NCBI GenBank assembly: GCA_019113145.1
Contig: DXHZ01000044.1
Coordinates: 1-44,316, forward strand
Source of the DNA: Candidatus Avanaerovorax faecigallinarum
GTDB lineage: Bacteria > Bacillota > Clostridia > Peptostreptococcales > Anaerovoracaceae
DNA length: 44,316 nucleotides
Direction: 5' to 3'
The position numbers and the translations under genes are program-made. This document shows, in pieces, positions 27,120-34,582 of this stretch. How positions within the stretch are numbered: the first letter of the stretch is position 1; each line of letters starts with the position of its first letter. Under the pieces are notes generated by a model that searched no databases, was not told where the DNA came from, and worked only from the letters and a program-made list of their open reading frames with translations.

Positions 27120-27148
27120 TTGCATACCTGAGATTTGCATGTTATACT
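27120..27148 (+). promoter_or_regulatory. tRNA-Leu promoter
   Basis: TTGCAT (27120-27125), 17 bases, TATACT (27143-27148), about 40 bases ahead of the tRNA. Confidence 0.65.
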
Positions 27149-27186
27149 AATACCTGTTCTGCAGTGAAGCTGCGGGGCAGGAATAT

Positions 27187-27269
27187 GCGGTCATGGCGGA
27201 ATTGGCAGACGCGCACGGTTCAGGTCCGTGTGGGAGACCATGGGGGTTCGAATCCCTTTGACCGCACCA
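27187..27269 (+). tRNA. tRNA-Leu (anticodon CAG)
   Basis: The acceptor stem GCGGTCA/TGACCGC is perfect, with A73 and an encoded CCA. The anticodon stem CACGG/CCGTG closes a TTCAGGT loop with anticodon CAG. A long variable arm, as in class II tRNAs, and a GGGGTTCGAATCCC T arm follow. Length is 83 bases with CCA. Confidence 0.95.
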
Positions 27270-27277
27270 TTTTCTTT

Positions 27278-27302
27278 GAAGCCGAGACTATCGGCTTCTT
27301 TT
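27278..27302 (+). terminator. tRNA-Leu terminator
   Basis: GAAGCCGA and TCGGCTTC pair around GACTA, followed by TTTT. Confidence 0.85.
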
Positions 27303-27345
27303 GCTATGTTATAATATTATCAATACAAGTTTTCGGGTGAATTTT

Positions 27346-28356
27346 ATGAAAACCAGAGAATTTCTCTTTGACAATTACAGAGCGTTTCTCATAGTCCTCG
27401 TTGTACTTGGACACTTCATAGAACCGTCCTATACGGAAACGGCATATCTGACGAATCTTAAATATTTCATCTTCGCATTTCACATGCCGGCATTTATCTT
27501 TATTTCGGGCTATTTTGCCGTAAAAAAATCAAGTCCGGGTAAACTGGTGCAGAAACTGCTGGTGCCGTATCTCATCTTCGAAGTTATTTACTATTTCACC
27601 TATGAGAATATAATCCACAAGGAAACAGAACTGGATCTTCTTTACCCTAAGTTTTCACTGTGGTTCCTCCTTGCAATTTTCTGCTATAAGCTGGTGATAC
27701 ACTATGCCGTAAGGATTCCGTACCACCTGCCCTTAGCCGTACTGGGGGGGCTGGCCATCGGGTTTTCCGGAATGGCAAGCAACTTCATCAGTATACCGAG
27801 AATAGTGTATTTCTTCCCGTTCTTAATTCTCGGCTATCACTTCAGAGAAAAGGACATTCTCGGCAGGGTGAGGAGAAGCAGGTATGCCAAGGGGTTTACG
27901 GCTGCGGCCGTGCTGGTAATTGCAGCCTTTATCATGTATCTGGCGCTGGATACGGTACACCTTGACGTTACACCTAAAATTTTCTACGGAAGATACAACT
28001 ACGACTTTCTGGAGCAGACTCCTCTGACGGGAATTGCGGTTCGCATGGCCGCATATTTTGTCGGCGCACTGCTGACTCTGGCCTTCCTTTTCGTTATGCC
28101 AAAGGGTGAAACGCCGTTTTCAAAGCTGGGAAGGGACACAATGAGCGTCTATCTCTTCCACGGACTCGTCTATAATTACCTGAAGGACGCTACGGAGCTT
28201 CTGGACGACGTGACAACGGCCGGAAACTTTGTCCTTCTGTTTATGGGAGTACTGGCAACGGTGTACCTTTTCAGCAGGAAGCCTTTCGTGGAGTTTACGA
28301 ACAAAATTTCATCCCTGGATCCGGCGCCGGCGCTTCGAAGAGATACGTCGGCGTAG
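27346..28356 (+). CDS. acyltransferase family 3 membrane protein
   Basis: A 336-residue protein with about ten membrane spans. The start at 27346 removes an implausible N terminus overlapping the tRNA terminator; its ribosome site is weak (GGGTGA). The family opening 'DNYRAFLIVLVVLGHFIEP' contains the conserved membrane His of acyltransferase-3 enzymes, and 'FAFHMPAFIFISGYF' is the matching second motif. It resembles fucose 4-O-acetylase-like proteins. Such enzymes O-acylate cell-surface sugars or polymers. No other surface-polysaccharide gene is nearby, so the acceptor is unknown. Confidence 0.85.
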   Translation: MKTREFLFDNYRAFLIVLVVLGHFIEPSYTETAYLTNLKYFIFAFHMPAFIFISGYFAVKKSSPGKLVQKLLVPYLIFEVIYYFTYENIIHKETELDLLYPKFSLWFLLAIFCYKLVIHYAVRIPYHLPLAVLGGLAIGFSGMASNFISIPRIVYFFPFLILGYHFREKDILGRVRRSRYAKGFTAAAVLVIAAFIMYLALDTVHLDVTPKIFYGRYNYDFLEQTPLTGIAVRMAAYFVGALLTLAFLFVMPKGETPFSKLGRDTMSVYLFHGLVYNYLKDATELLDDVTTAGNFVLLFMGVLATVYLFSRKPFVEFTNKISSLDPAPALRRDTSA

Positions 28357-28812
28357 AATAGGCCTCGCGATATTTGTTCTTGCAACGGTGCTGGATATCG
28401 CAGAAATAATTTTGAAAAATCCTTCCATGGCCGGAGCTGTTTGCCTTAAGAGTGCGTTACAGGTTTTTTTGGCAAAAAAGTTTGCCGTATACATTACGTT
28501 CAGGCTCTTCGTAGTAAATTATTTTCCTCCAGAAGCGGTTTATAGAGCAGATATGGCGTCGTGGCAGGCGAATTATATAGCTTGCAATCCCAATATTTGA
28601 CAATAAGATTAAATAATGCATAAAAAATGCTGCCCTACAGACTGAAAGTTTGCCGTGAGAATCCCAGGATGCAGTATAAGGGCAAACCCTGTTTGCCGGA
28701 ACAGCACTCTAACAGACATATATGGCAAACATCTGTGGCGGGAGTCATTTGAAAACGTCAGTATTCTCAGCTAAAAGCTTTGCGGGAGCCACGAAAATCA
28801 GCGCTTACACAA
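28357..28812. other. noncoding gap with repeated GTTTGCC/GGCAAAC, possible structured RNA
   Basis: No supported gene lies here. GTTTGCC occurs at 28439, 28480, 28648 and 28691, and GGCAAAC at 28681 and 28724. Copies at 28648 and 28724 can pair, extended outward by CTACAGA (28635-28641) with TCTGTGG (28732-28738); the middle two form a hairpin with a CCT loop. TGAGAAT (28656-28662) could also pair with ATTCTCA (28763-28769). GGCAAA-AAAG-TTTGCC at 28471-28486 is another small hairpin. TTGACA at 28597-28602 is a possible -35 for a plus-strand transcript that would end at the hairpin at 28813-28841, but the -10 (TAAAAA) is weak. No known RNA class was recognised. Confidence 0.45.
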
Positions 28813-28841
28813 AAAGAACCGTTCAATCCGAACGGTTCTTT
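28813..28841. terminator. terminator of tRNA-Glu, possibly bidirectional
   Basis: AAAGAACCGTTC pairs perfectly with GAACGGTTCTTT around AATCC. On the minus strand TTTTTGTG follows, ideal for the tRNA-Glu transcript. On the plus strand CTTTC follows, so it could also end a plus-strand RNA. Confidence 0.85.
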
Positions 28842-28848
28842 CAACGTG

Positions 28849-28923
28849 TGGTACCGCCTAGGGGAGTCGAACCCCTGATTCAGCCGTGAGAGGGCTGCGT
28901 CTTGACCACTTGACCAAGGCGGC
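28849..28923 (-). tRNA. tRNA-Glu (anticodon CTC)
   Basis: On the minus strand the acceptor stem is GCCGCCT/AGGCGGT (first pair G-U), with an encoded CCA. The anticodon stem CAGCC/GGCTG closes CTCTCAC, anticodon CTC, reading GAG. The T arm is AGGGGTTCGACTCCCCT. Length is 75 bases with CCA. Confidence 0.94.
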
Positions 28924-28977
28924 ATATTCTGTTTTCCGGTGAGAATAAAAAAGTGATATTGAAATCTCACCTGTATT

Positions 28978-29006
28978 ATTATATACTTAAGGGCAACGAT
29001 TGTCCA
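28978..29006 (-). promoter_or_regulatory. tRNA-Glu promoter
   Basis: The minus strand has TGGACA (29001-29006), 17 bases, TATAAT (28978-28983). Between promoter and tRNA, GGTGAGA and TCTCACC (28938-28971) could form a leader stem. Confidence 0.7.
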
Positions 29007-29049
29007 GTAAAATTTTTATTTTTGATGAAAAAAAGGAGAGTTCCACATT

Positions 29050-30525
29050 ATGAAGTACAGAAGCACCAGAGGAGGAGGCGCCGAACTTACGGGCGCTAAG
29101 GCGATAATTAAAGGTATAGCGGACGATAAAGGGCTTTTTGTGCCTGCATGTATTCCGGAGCTTCCTTTCAAGATAGAAGATATGACAGACGCCGGCTACA
29201 GAGATGTGGCAAAGGCCGTAATCGGTGCATTCTTTGACGACTACACCAAAGAAGAGATGGCGGACTGCGTGAACGGGGCCTATGACGGAAAATTCACCGC
29301 ATCAGACATCGTGGAGATAAGCGAGGCGGGAGGAGCGTATTTTCTGGAGCTGTTCCACGGGAAGACGGCGGCATTTAAGGATATGGCCCTTTCCATTCTT
29401 CCGTATCTTCTGACCACCGCGGTCAAGAAGGAGAAGGAGGAGGCGAAGATCTGCATACTCACGGCAACTTCTGGAGATACGGGTAAGGCGGCTCTTGAAG
29501 GCTTTGCGGACGTTCCCGGAACGGAGATAATAGTATTCTTCCCGGACAGCGGAGTGAGCCAGGTTCAGGAAAGACAGATGATAACACAGGAGGGAGCCAA
29601 CACTCACGTCTTTGCCATAAGAGGAAACTTCGACGACGCACAGACGGGAGTGAAGAAGATATTCGGCGATGACGACTTTGCGAAGGAGCTTGCGGCAAAG
29701 GGTGTAAGACTGTCTTCGGCAAATTCCATCAACATAGGAAGGCTGGTTCCTCAGGTCGCATACTACGTCTATAGCTACATAAAGCTGGTGAAATCGGGAG
29801 CGGTAAAGAACGGAGAGCCGATGAACGTGGTGGTTCCTACGGGCAACTTCGGAAATATTCTGGCCGCATACTACGCGGGGCTCATGGGCGTGCCTGTGGG
29901 CAGACTTATATGCGCGTCCAACGAGAACAAAGTCCTCACGGATTTCATAAACACAGGAGTGTACGATACGAGAAGAGAGTTCCATCTGACCAATTCCCCG
30001 TCCATGGACATTCTGGTGTCCAGCAATCTTGAGAGACTTCTCTGGCACCTTTCGGGCGGAGACGGAGCCGAGATAGGAAGGCTCATGGAAAAGCTGGAAA
30101 AGGACAAGGTGTACGAGGTAAACGATACGATCAGAGCCGGCATGAAGAAGTTTTACGGCGGTTTTGCGACGGTGGAGGAGACGGAGGAGACCATAGGAAG
30201 AATGTACTCCGAAAACGGATATCTTCTCGACACTCACACGGCGGTCGCGTATAAGGTATACGAGAACTATGTAAAGGAGACGGGGGACAGAACTCCGACT
30301 GTTATAGCCGCAACGGCCAGCGCGTATAAATTTGCGGAAAGCGTGGCGGAGGCCATCGGAATCAAGGACGGAAAGGATGGCTTTGATTACCTTGAGAAGG
30401 TATACGAGAAGACGGGAGTAGAGGTGCCTTACGGCCTTAAAGATCTGGATAAGAAGGAGATTCGCCACAGGGGAGTCATAGATACGGCGGAAATGAAGGA
30501 TGCGGTAAGAAAATCCTTGCAGTAG
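29050..30525 (+). CDS. thrC: threonine synthase
   Basis: A 491-residue PLP enzyme of the longer, yeast/E. coli-like threonine synthase group. It opens with 'MKYRSTRG', typical of the family. The PLP lysine is Lys110 in 'HGKTAAFKDMA'. 'TATSGDTGKAA' near 140 is the phosphate loop, and 'VPTGNFGNILAAY' near 262 is a further signature. It converts O-phosphohomoserine to threonine. It has an AAAGGAGAG site, no visible operon partner, and its 3' end contains the -35 element of rpsO. Confidence 0.95.
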   Translation: MKYRSTRGGGAELTGAKAIIKGIADDKGLFVPACIPELPFKIEDMTDAGYRDVAKAVIGAFFDDYTKEEMADCVNGAYDGKFTASDIVEISEAGGAYFLELFHGKTAAFKDMALSILPYLLTTAVKKEKEEAKICILTATSGDTGKAALEGFADVPGTEIIVFFPDSGVSQVQERQMITQEGANTHVFAIRGNFDDAQTGVKKIFGDDDFAKELAAKGVRLSSANSINIGRLVPQVAYYVYSYIKLVKSGAVKNGEPMNVVVPTGNFGNILAAYYAGLMGVPVGRLICASNENKVLTDFINTGVYDTRREFHLTNSPSMDILVSSNLERLLWHLSGGDGAEIGRLMEKLEKDKVYEVNDTIRAGMKKFYGGFATVEETEETIGRMYSENGYLLDTHTAVAYKVYENYVKETGDRTPTVIAATASAYKFAESVAEAIGIKDGKDGFDYLEKVYEKTGVEVPYGLKDLDKKEIRHRGVIDTAEMKDAVRKSLQ

Positions 30526-30545
30526 AGTCGCCTTTGTGGTATCAT
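30517..30545 (+). promoter_or_regulatory. rpsO promoter
   Basis: TTGCAG (30517-30522), 17 bases, TATCAT (30540-30545). The -35 lies within the last codons of thrC. The -10 matches that of the rimP promoter. Confidence 0.6.
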
Positions 30546-30563
30546 AAATTGTCAATGTGTTTA

Positions 30564-30607
30564 CTTTCACTTAGTTCGTCGAAACTCCGACGCGGACCCG
30601 GTGAAAG
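30564..30607 (+). promoter_or_regulatory. structured rpsO leader, candidate S15 autoregulatory site
   Basis: CTTTCAC (30564-30570) pairs with GTGAAAG (30601-30607), enclosing CGTCG (30577-30581) paired with CGACG (30588-30592) around AAACTC. A structured element just ahead of rpsO is where ribosomal protein S15 represses its own translation in several bacteria. Binding here is inferred from position. Confidence 0.5.
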
Positions 30608-30636
30608 CGTATTAAGAAAACAGGAGGAAATTAGAA

Positions 30637-30903
30637 ATGATTACTAAAGAACAGAAAGCGGCTATCATTAAGGACTATGCAACCAGGGAAGGAGACACCG
30701 GATCCCCTGAGGTTCAGGTTGCCGTGCTTACTGCGAGAATCAACGACCTTAACGAGCACCTTAAGGTTCATAAGAAGGACCATCACTCCAGAAGAGGTCT
30801 TCTGAAGATGGTTGGTAAGAGAAGAAACCTTCTTAACTACCTGAAGGAAGTTGATATCGAAAGATACAGAACTCTTATCGCTCGTTTAGGATTAAGAAAG
30901 TAG
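30637..30903 (+). CDS. rpsO: ribosomal protein uS15
   Basis: An 88-residue protein of exactly the usual length. Signature: '[14 protein letters not shown]' and '[12 protein letters not shown]', the helix-turn that contacts 16S rRNA, then 'RRNLLNYLK'. It is a primary 30S assembly protein. A strong AGGAGG site precedes it. It has its own promoter, leader and terminator, with pnp downstream as is common. Confidence 0.98.
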   Translation: MITKEQKAAIIKDYATREGDTGSPEVQVAVLTARINDLNEHLKVHKKDHHSRRGLLKMVGKRRNLLNYLKEVDIERYRTLIARLGLRK

Positions 30904-30921
30904 TTCATACTGCAAAATTTT

Positions 30922-30957
30922 GGCGGGGTCTTTCAGGAACCTCCGCCTTTTGTTTTT
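30922..30957 (+). terminator. rpsO-pnp terminator or attenuator
   Basis: GGCGG-GGT pairs with ACC-(T)-CCGCC, one base bulged, followed by TTTTGTTTTT. It should end most rpsO transcripts; read-through or a separate promoter would serve pnp. Confidence 0.75.
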
Positions 30958-31001
30958 ATAAAACGGTAGTGAATAAACAGGAAGGAGTTGTTTATTAGAA
31001 G

Positions 31002-33110
31002 ATGGGAAGATTTACAGATTACAGAACGTTTAAGACGGCCGTTGGAGGAAGACTTCTCCAGCTGGAAATCGGCAAGGTCTGCGAGCAGGCTAACGGACAG
31101 GTTATGGTAAGATACGGTGAATCCGTGGTAAACGTAACGGCCTGCGCGTCCAAGGAGCCGAGACCAGACATCGACTTTTTTCCTCTCAGCTGTGACTATG
31201 AGGAGAGAATGTATGCGGCAGGAAAGATTCCGGGCGGCTTTATAAAGAGAGAGGGAAGACCGAGCGAAGGCGCAATTTTAAAGTCCAGACTTATGGACAG
31301 GCCTTTAAGACCGCTTTTCCCGAAGGGATATTTTAACGACGTTGTTGTGGTTGCAACGGTTATGTCCGTGGACCCTGACTGCGAGACGGACATCATGGCA
31401 ATGATAGGATCGTCGGTAGCCCTCGCCACGTCCGACATTCCGTGGGAGGGACCTACGGGTTCAGTCCGCGTGGGAATGGTTGACGGCCAGTTCATCATAA
31501 ACCCTACTCTGGAGCAGAGAGAGCGTTCTGAGATGAACCTTACCGTAGCCGGAACCAAGGACGCCATAATGATGGTAGAAGCCGGAGCTAACGAAGTTCC
31601 GGAAAGCGTAATGCTGGACGCTATCCTCTTTGCTCACGAAGAGATAAAGAAGATAGTCGAGTTCATAGACGAAATAGTTGCGGAGGTAGGAAAGCCTAAG
31701 CAGGAGACCAACCTCTACAAGATTCCTGAGGATATCGACGCTGCGGTAAGAGCATACGCGGTAGATAAGATGAAGGCGGCAATAAAGACCGTTGAGAAAC
31801 AGGAAAGACTGGATAATATGGACGCCGTTGAAGTAGAAACCAAGGAACACTTTGCGGAAATCTATCCGGATAACGAAAAGGACATCGCCAACGTGCTCTA
31901 CAACATCACCAAAGAGTGCGTAAGATCCATGATACTTGACGACGGCATCAGACCTGACAACAGAAAGCTTGAGGAGATAAGACCTATCTGGTGCGAGACC
32001 GGACTTCTTCCGAGAGTACACGGAAGCGGACTTTTCAAGCGCGGACAGACTCAGGTTCTCTCCGCCTGCACCCTCGCTCCTTACAGCGAGGCTCAGGTCA
32101 TAGACGGAATCACCGAGCAGACCGAAAAGAGATACATGCACCACTATAACTTCCCGGGATATTCCGTAGGCGAAGCTAAATCGCCGAGATCGCCGGGAAG
32201 AAGAGAAATCGGACACGGGGCTCTTGCCGAGCGCGCCCTTCTTCCGGTGCTTCCTTCCGTTGAAGAGTTCCCTTACGCCATCAGAGTGGTATCGGAAGTT
32301 CTCTCATCCAACGGCTCCACCTCCATGGGCTCCACCTGCGGTTCCTGCATGGCTCTCATGGACGCCGGAGTTCCTATCAAAAGACCTGTAGCCGGCATAG
32401 CCATGGGTCTCATAGAGAGAGTTGAGGAGGACGGCTCCAGCAAAATGGCAATCCTCTCCGACATTCAGGGAATGGAGGACTTCCTGGGAGACATGGACTT
32501 CAAGGTAACGGGAACGGAAGTCGGCGTTACAGCTATCCAGATGGATATAAAGGTTCACGGACTTTCCAGAGAAATCCTCGAGAAGGCTCTGGAGCAGGCG
32601 AGAAAGGGACGTATGTACATAATGGAACAGATGCTCGAGGAGATTCCTGAACCGAGAGCAGAGCTTTCCAAGTACGCTCCGAGAAGCCTCACTATGATGA
32701 TCGACCCTGACAAGATAAGAATCGTCATCGGACCGGGAGGAAAGACAATAAACAGAATCATAGACGAGACCGGCGTAAAGATCGACATCGCAGAGGATCA
32801 GTCGGGACTTATCAGCATATACAGCTCGGATATGGAAGGAGCGGAGGCTGCGAAGAAGGAAATCGAGCTTCTGACAAAGGATGTAGAGGTAGGCGAGATC
32901 TACGAAGGAACCGTAATGCGCATTATGCCGTTCGGAGCTTTCATAGAGATTCTGCCGGGCAAGGAAGGACTTCTGCACATATCCAAGATGGCTAAACACA
33001 GAGTCGAAAAGGTAGAGGATGAGATGAACATCGGCGACAAGGTTACCGTAAAAGTTACGGAAATCGACAGCCAGAACAGGATCAACCTCTCCAGAAAAGA
33101 GCTTCTGTAA
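31002..33110 (+). CDS. pnp: polyribonucleotide nucleotidyltransferase (PNPase)
   Basis: A 702-residue 3'-5' phosphorolytic exoribonuclease. Two RNase PH domains flank a helical linker; the second holds '[23 protein letters not shown]' (residues about 383-405, quoted with its core GRREIGHG) and '[10 protein letters not shown]'. A KH domain with '[12 protein letters not shown]' near 570 and an S1 domain with '[14 protein letters not shown]' near 635 follow. It degrades mRNA and acts in cold adaptation. The best ribosome site (AAGGAG) lies 14 bases from the ATG, longer than usual. A bidirectional terminator follows. Confidence 0.97.
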   Translation: MGRFTDYRTFKTAVGGRLLQLEIGKVCEQANGQVMVRYGESVVNVTACASKEPRPDIDFFPLSCDYEERMYAAGKIPGGFIKREGRPSEGAILKSRLMDRPLRPLFPKGYFNDVVVVATVMSVDPDCETDIMAMIGSSVALATSDIPWEGPTGSVRVGMVDGQFIINPTLEQRERSEMNLTVAGTKDAIMMVEAGANEVPESVMLDAILFAHEEIKKIVEFIDEIVAEVGKPKQETNLYKIPEDIDAAVRAYAVDKMKAAIKTVEKQERLDNMDAVEVETKEHFAEIYPDNEKDIANVLYNITKECVRSMILDDGIRPDNRKLEEIRPIWCETGLLPRVHGSGLFKRGQTQVLSACTLAPYSEAQVIDGITEQTEKRYMHHYNFPGYSVGEAKSPRSPGRREIGHGALAERALLPVLPSVEEFPYAIRVVSEVLSSNGSTSMGSTCGSCMALMDAGVPIKRPVAGIAMGLIERVEEDGSSKMAILSDIQGMEDFLGDMDFKVTGTEVGVTAIQMDIKVHGLSREILEKALEQARKGRMYIMEQMLEEIPEPRAELSKYAPRSLTMMIDPDKIRIVIGPGGKTINRIIDETGVKIDIAEDQSGLISIYSSDMEGAEAAKKEIELLTKDVEVGEIYEGTVMRIMPFGAFIEILPGKEGLLHISKMAKHRVEKVEDEMNIGDKVTVKVTEIDSQNRINLSRKELL

Positions 33111-33138
33111 GACGAAGCGGACATTATAAAAGATTAAA

Positions 33139-33196
33139 AAAGCGCCTGCCCTTCGCGTATCGGGACCCATTGATACGCAAAGGGACGGGCGCTTTT
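33139..33196. terminator. bidirectional terminator after pnp
   Basis: A long imperfect hairpin: AAAGCGCC with GGCGCTTT-type arms, extended by CCCTT/AAGGG and GCGTATC/GATACGC. It is flanked by A and T runs on both sides and separates two convergent genes. Confidence 0.75.
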
Positions 33197-33199
33197 CTG

Positions 33200-33982
33200 T
33201 TATCTGAAGTGGGCTTCCGCCAGCAGATTTAAATACTTCATATCGAGCCTGCCGTCCGCTTCCTCAAATGTAAAGAAAACGTCTCTGAAGGGAACAAAGC
33301 CTGCCTTCATATATTTTTCGATTTTCCACAAAAACGTGCTCACACATCCGGCGCTTTCCGGGCTTCCGCAGTGCTCTAAAAGTCTGAAACACTTATCGCT
33401 CTTTACCGCTATGCAGAAGGTCGGGTAAAGAATCGTGCTGCAGGTTTCTATCTGCTCCCGGTAGTGATAAGAGATCTTCTTCTCATACAGAAGATCCGCA
33501 ATCAAAGCCTCTGCCTCGGATCTCACAAGTTCGCCTTTAACTGTTTCAAAGGCAAGGAGATTTTCGAACCGTTCGTCCCTTACATACGGAGAATACTCCC
33601 ATCCGCGGTAATCCACGAAATACGGTTCGTCGAAATTCTCCTCTCCTTCCGGTCTGTACGCCCGGGGCAGCGAAGTTACGATTGTCTCCGGATCCGGTGA
33701 AAGAAATCCATCGCACAGGTCTGTGATAAGCTTCTTATTATTTTCTATGGCTGAAATGGATACCTCGAGAAATTTTCTCAGCTTCAGGCTCCTGACCATT
33801 TCGGAGGCCTCGCTGCCGATGTATTCGTAACTGCCGTTATACATGCGCTTGTAATAATATCTTCCGTTCTTAAGATTGGCTGTAAGTCCCCCTGACGGCA
33901 GACCTGACAGCATGGCTTTATATCTGTTCTCCAGGAGAACTTCGTCGTTCAGTTCCATCATTGCCAGATGTTTGATATTCAT
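33200..33982 (-). CDS. conserved hypothetical protein, PD-(D/E)XK nuclease-like with altered active site
   Basis: A 260-residue protein. Residues about 152-207 resemble a group of Firmicutes proteins with a PD-(D/E)XK-like core: 'RSEAEALIADLLYE' (Glu156), then 'YPTF' (186-189) and 'LEHCG' (202-206). Related proteins as I recall them read YPDF and WEHxG; here Thr188 replaces the aspartate, so nuclease activity may be lost. The N-terminal part contains 'NGRYYYKR', which in that group precedes a helical region. GAAAGGA precedes the ATG. The family match is from memory of motifs and should be treated as tentative. Confidence 0.6.
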   Translation of the reverse strand: MNIKHLAMMELNDEVLLENRYKAMLSGLPSGGLTANLKNGRYYYKRMYNGSYEYIGSEASEMVRSLKLRKFLEVSISAIENNKKLITDLCDGFLSPDPETIVTSLPRAYRPEGEENFDEPYFVDYRGWEYSPYVRDERFENLLAFETVKGELVRSEAEALIADLLYEKKISYHYREQIETCSTILYPTFCIAVKSDKCFRLLEHCGSPESAGCVSTFLWKIEKYMKAGFVPFRDVFFTFEEADGRLDMKYLNLLAEAHFR

Positions 33983-34150
33983 GACTTTCCTTTCTGCAGG
34001 TCTTTGCCGCGGGGGACTTTAGAAGAGATATGTTCCAAGATTACCACGCCAAAGGTTGAATGAAAAGCAAGAACCGCCCGGCATGTCGGAAAAAAGTCAT
34101 TTTATGTAAGGAATCAGTTATTTTTTGTAAAAGGGGATTTCGGACAAAAG

Positions 34151-34178
34151 AAAAAGACCGCTTCCCTTACGGTCTTTT
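34151..34178 (-). terminator. terminator of the small membrane protein gene
   Basis: AAAAGACCG and CGGTCTTTT pair around a ten-base loop; on minus a TTTTTCTTTTG run follows. It overlaps the gene's stop codon. Confidence 0.75.
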
Positions 34179-34391
34179 CCTGTGACGCTTTTTTTCTCTT
34201 TCCAGATCATCTGAAAGAAAGATTACGTTATCTCCGGCGGCAGAGTCCGGACCGCCGCCGCTCTTTTCTGCAGCCTTTTTCCGTCTTTCGCTTTCTATTC
34301 TCTTATCTTCTTCGGCTATGGCCCTGGAGGCGAAAAACGCATAAATCCCGAGGGCCACCGCAAAGATTACACCTAATATTATCAGCGGCAT
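34167..34391 (-). CDS. small single-span membrane protein
   Basis: A 74-residue protein. The start at 34391 is set by an AGGAGG site six bases upstream; an in-frame upstream ATG lies beyond it. Residues about 1-20 ('MPLIILGVIFAVALGIYAFF') form one membrane helix, followed by a highly charged Arg/Lys/Glu-rich tail that should be cytoplasmic or periplasm-facing depending on topology. It has its own terminator and is monocistronic. The family is not recognised and no function is proposed. Confidence 0.65.
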   Translation of the reverse strand: MPLIILGVIFAVALGIYAFFASRAIAEEDKRIESERRKKAAEKSGGGPDSAAGDNVIFLSDDLEREKKRHRKRP

Positions 34392-34520
34392 ACAATACCT
34401 CCTTCTACTTAAATCTATTCTACCACGAAATCGTTTCATGTCAAAGGAAAACGCCGGGGAGGCGGGAATTATCTGAATTGAATAATTGTTACCGCGTACA
34501 AAAAACGTGCAATTTAATTA

Positions 34521-34548
34521 TTGACAAAAACAAAAGTAGTGCTATATT
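34521..34548 (+). promoter_or_regulatory. promoter of the M20-permease-M20 operon
   Basis: TTGACA (34521-34526), 16 bases, TATATT (34543-34548), 34 bases ahead of the first gene. Confidence 0.7.
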
Positions 34549-34582
34549 TTTATTTGGCAGTATTAAAAAGCGAGGAAAAGAT

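Noticed and set aside
28229-28600. A 123-residue plus-strand frame after the acyltransferase gene
   Set aside because: Its first third is a shifted reading of the acyltransferase gene, there is no ribosome site, and the rest is the repeat-bearing noncoding gap.
28767-28970. A 67-residue minus-strand frame containing 'PPWSSGQDAALSRLNQGFDSP'-like sequence
   Set aside because: It is the tRNA-Glu gene and its flanks read as protein; this is a well-known false ORF signature.
29302-30570. A 422-residue antisense frame across thrC
   Set aside because: thrC on the plus strand has all family motifs and a ribosome site; the antisense frame has none and is a codon-bias artefact.
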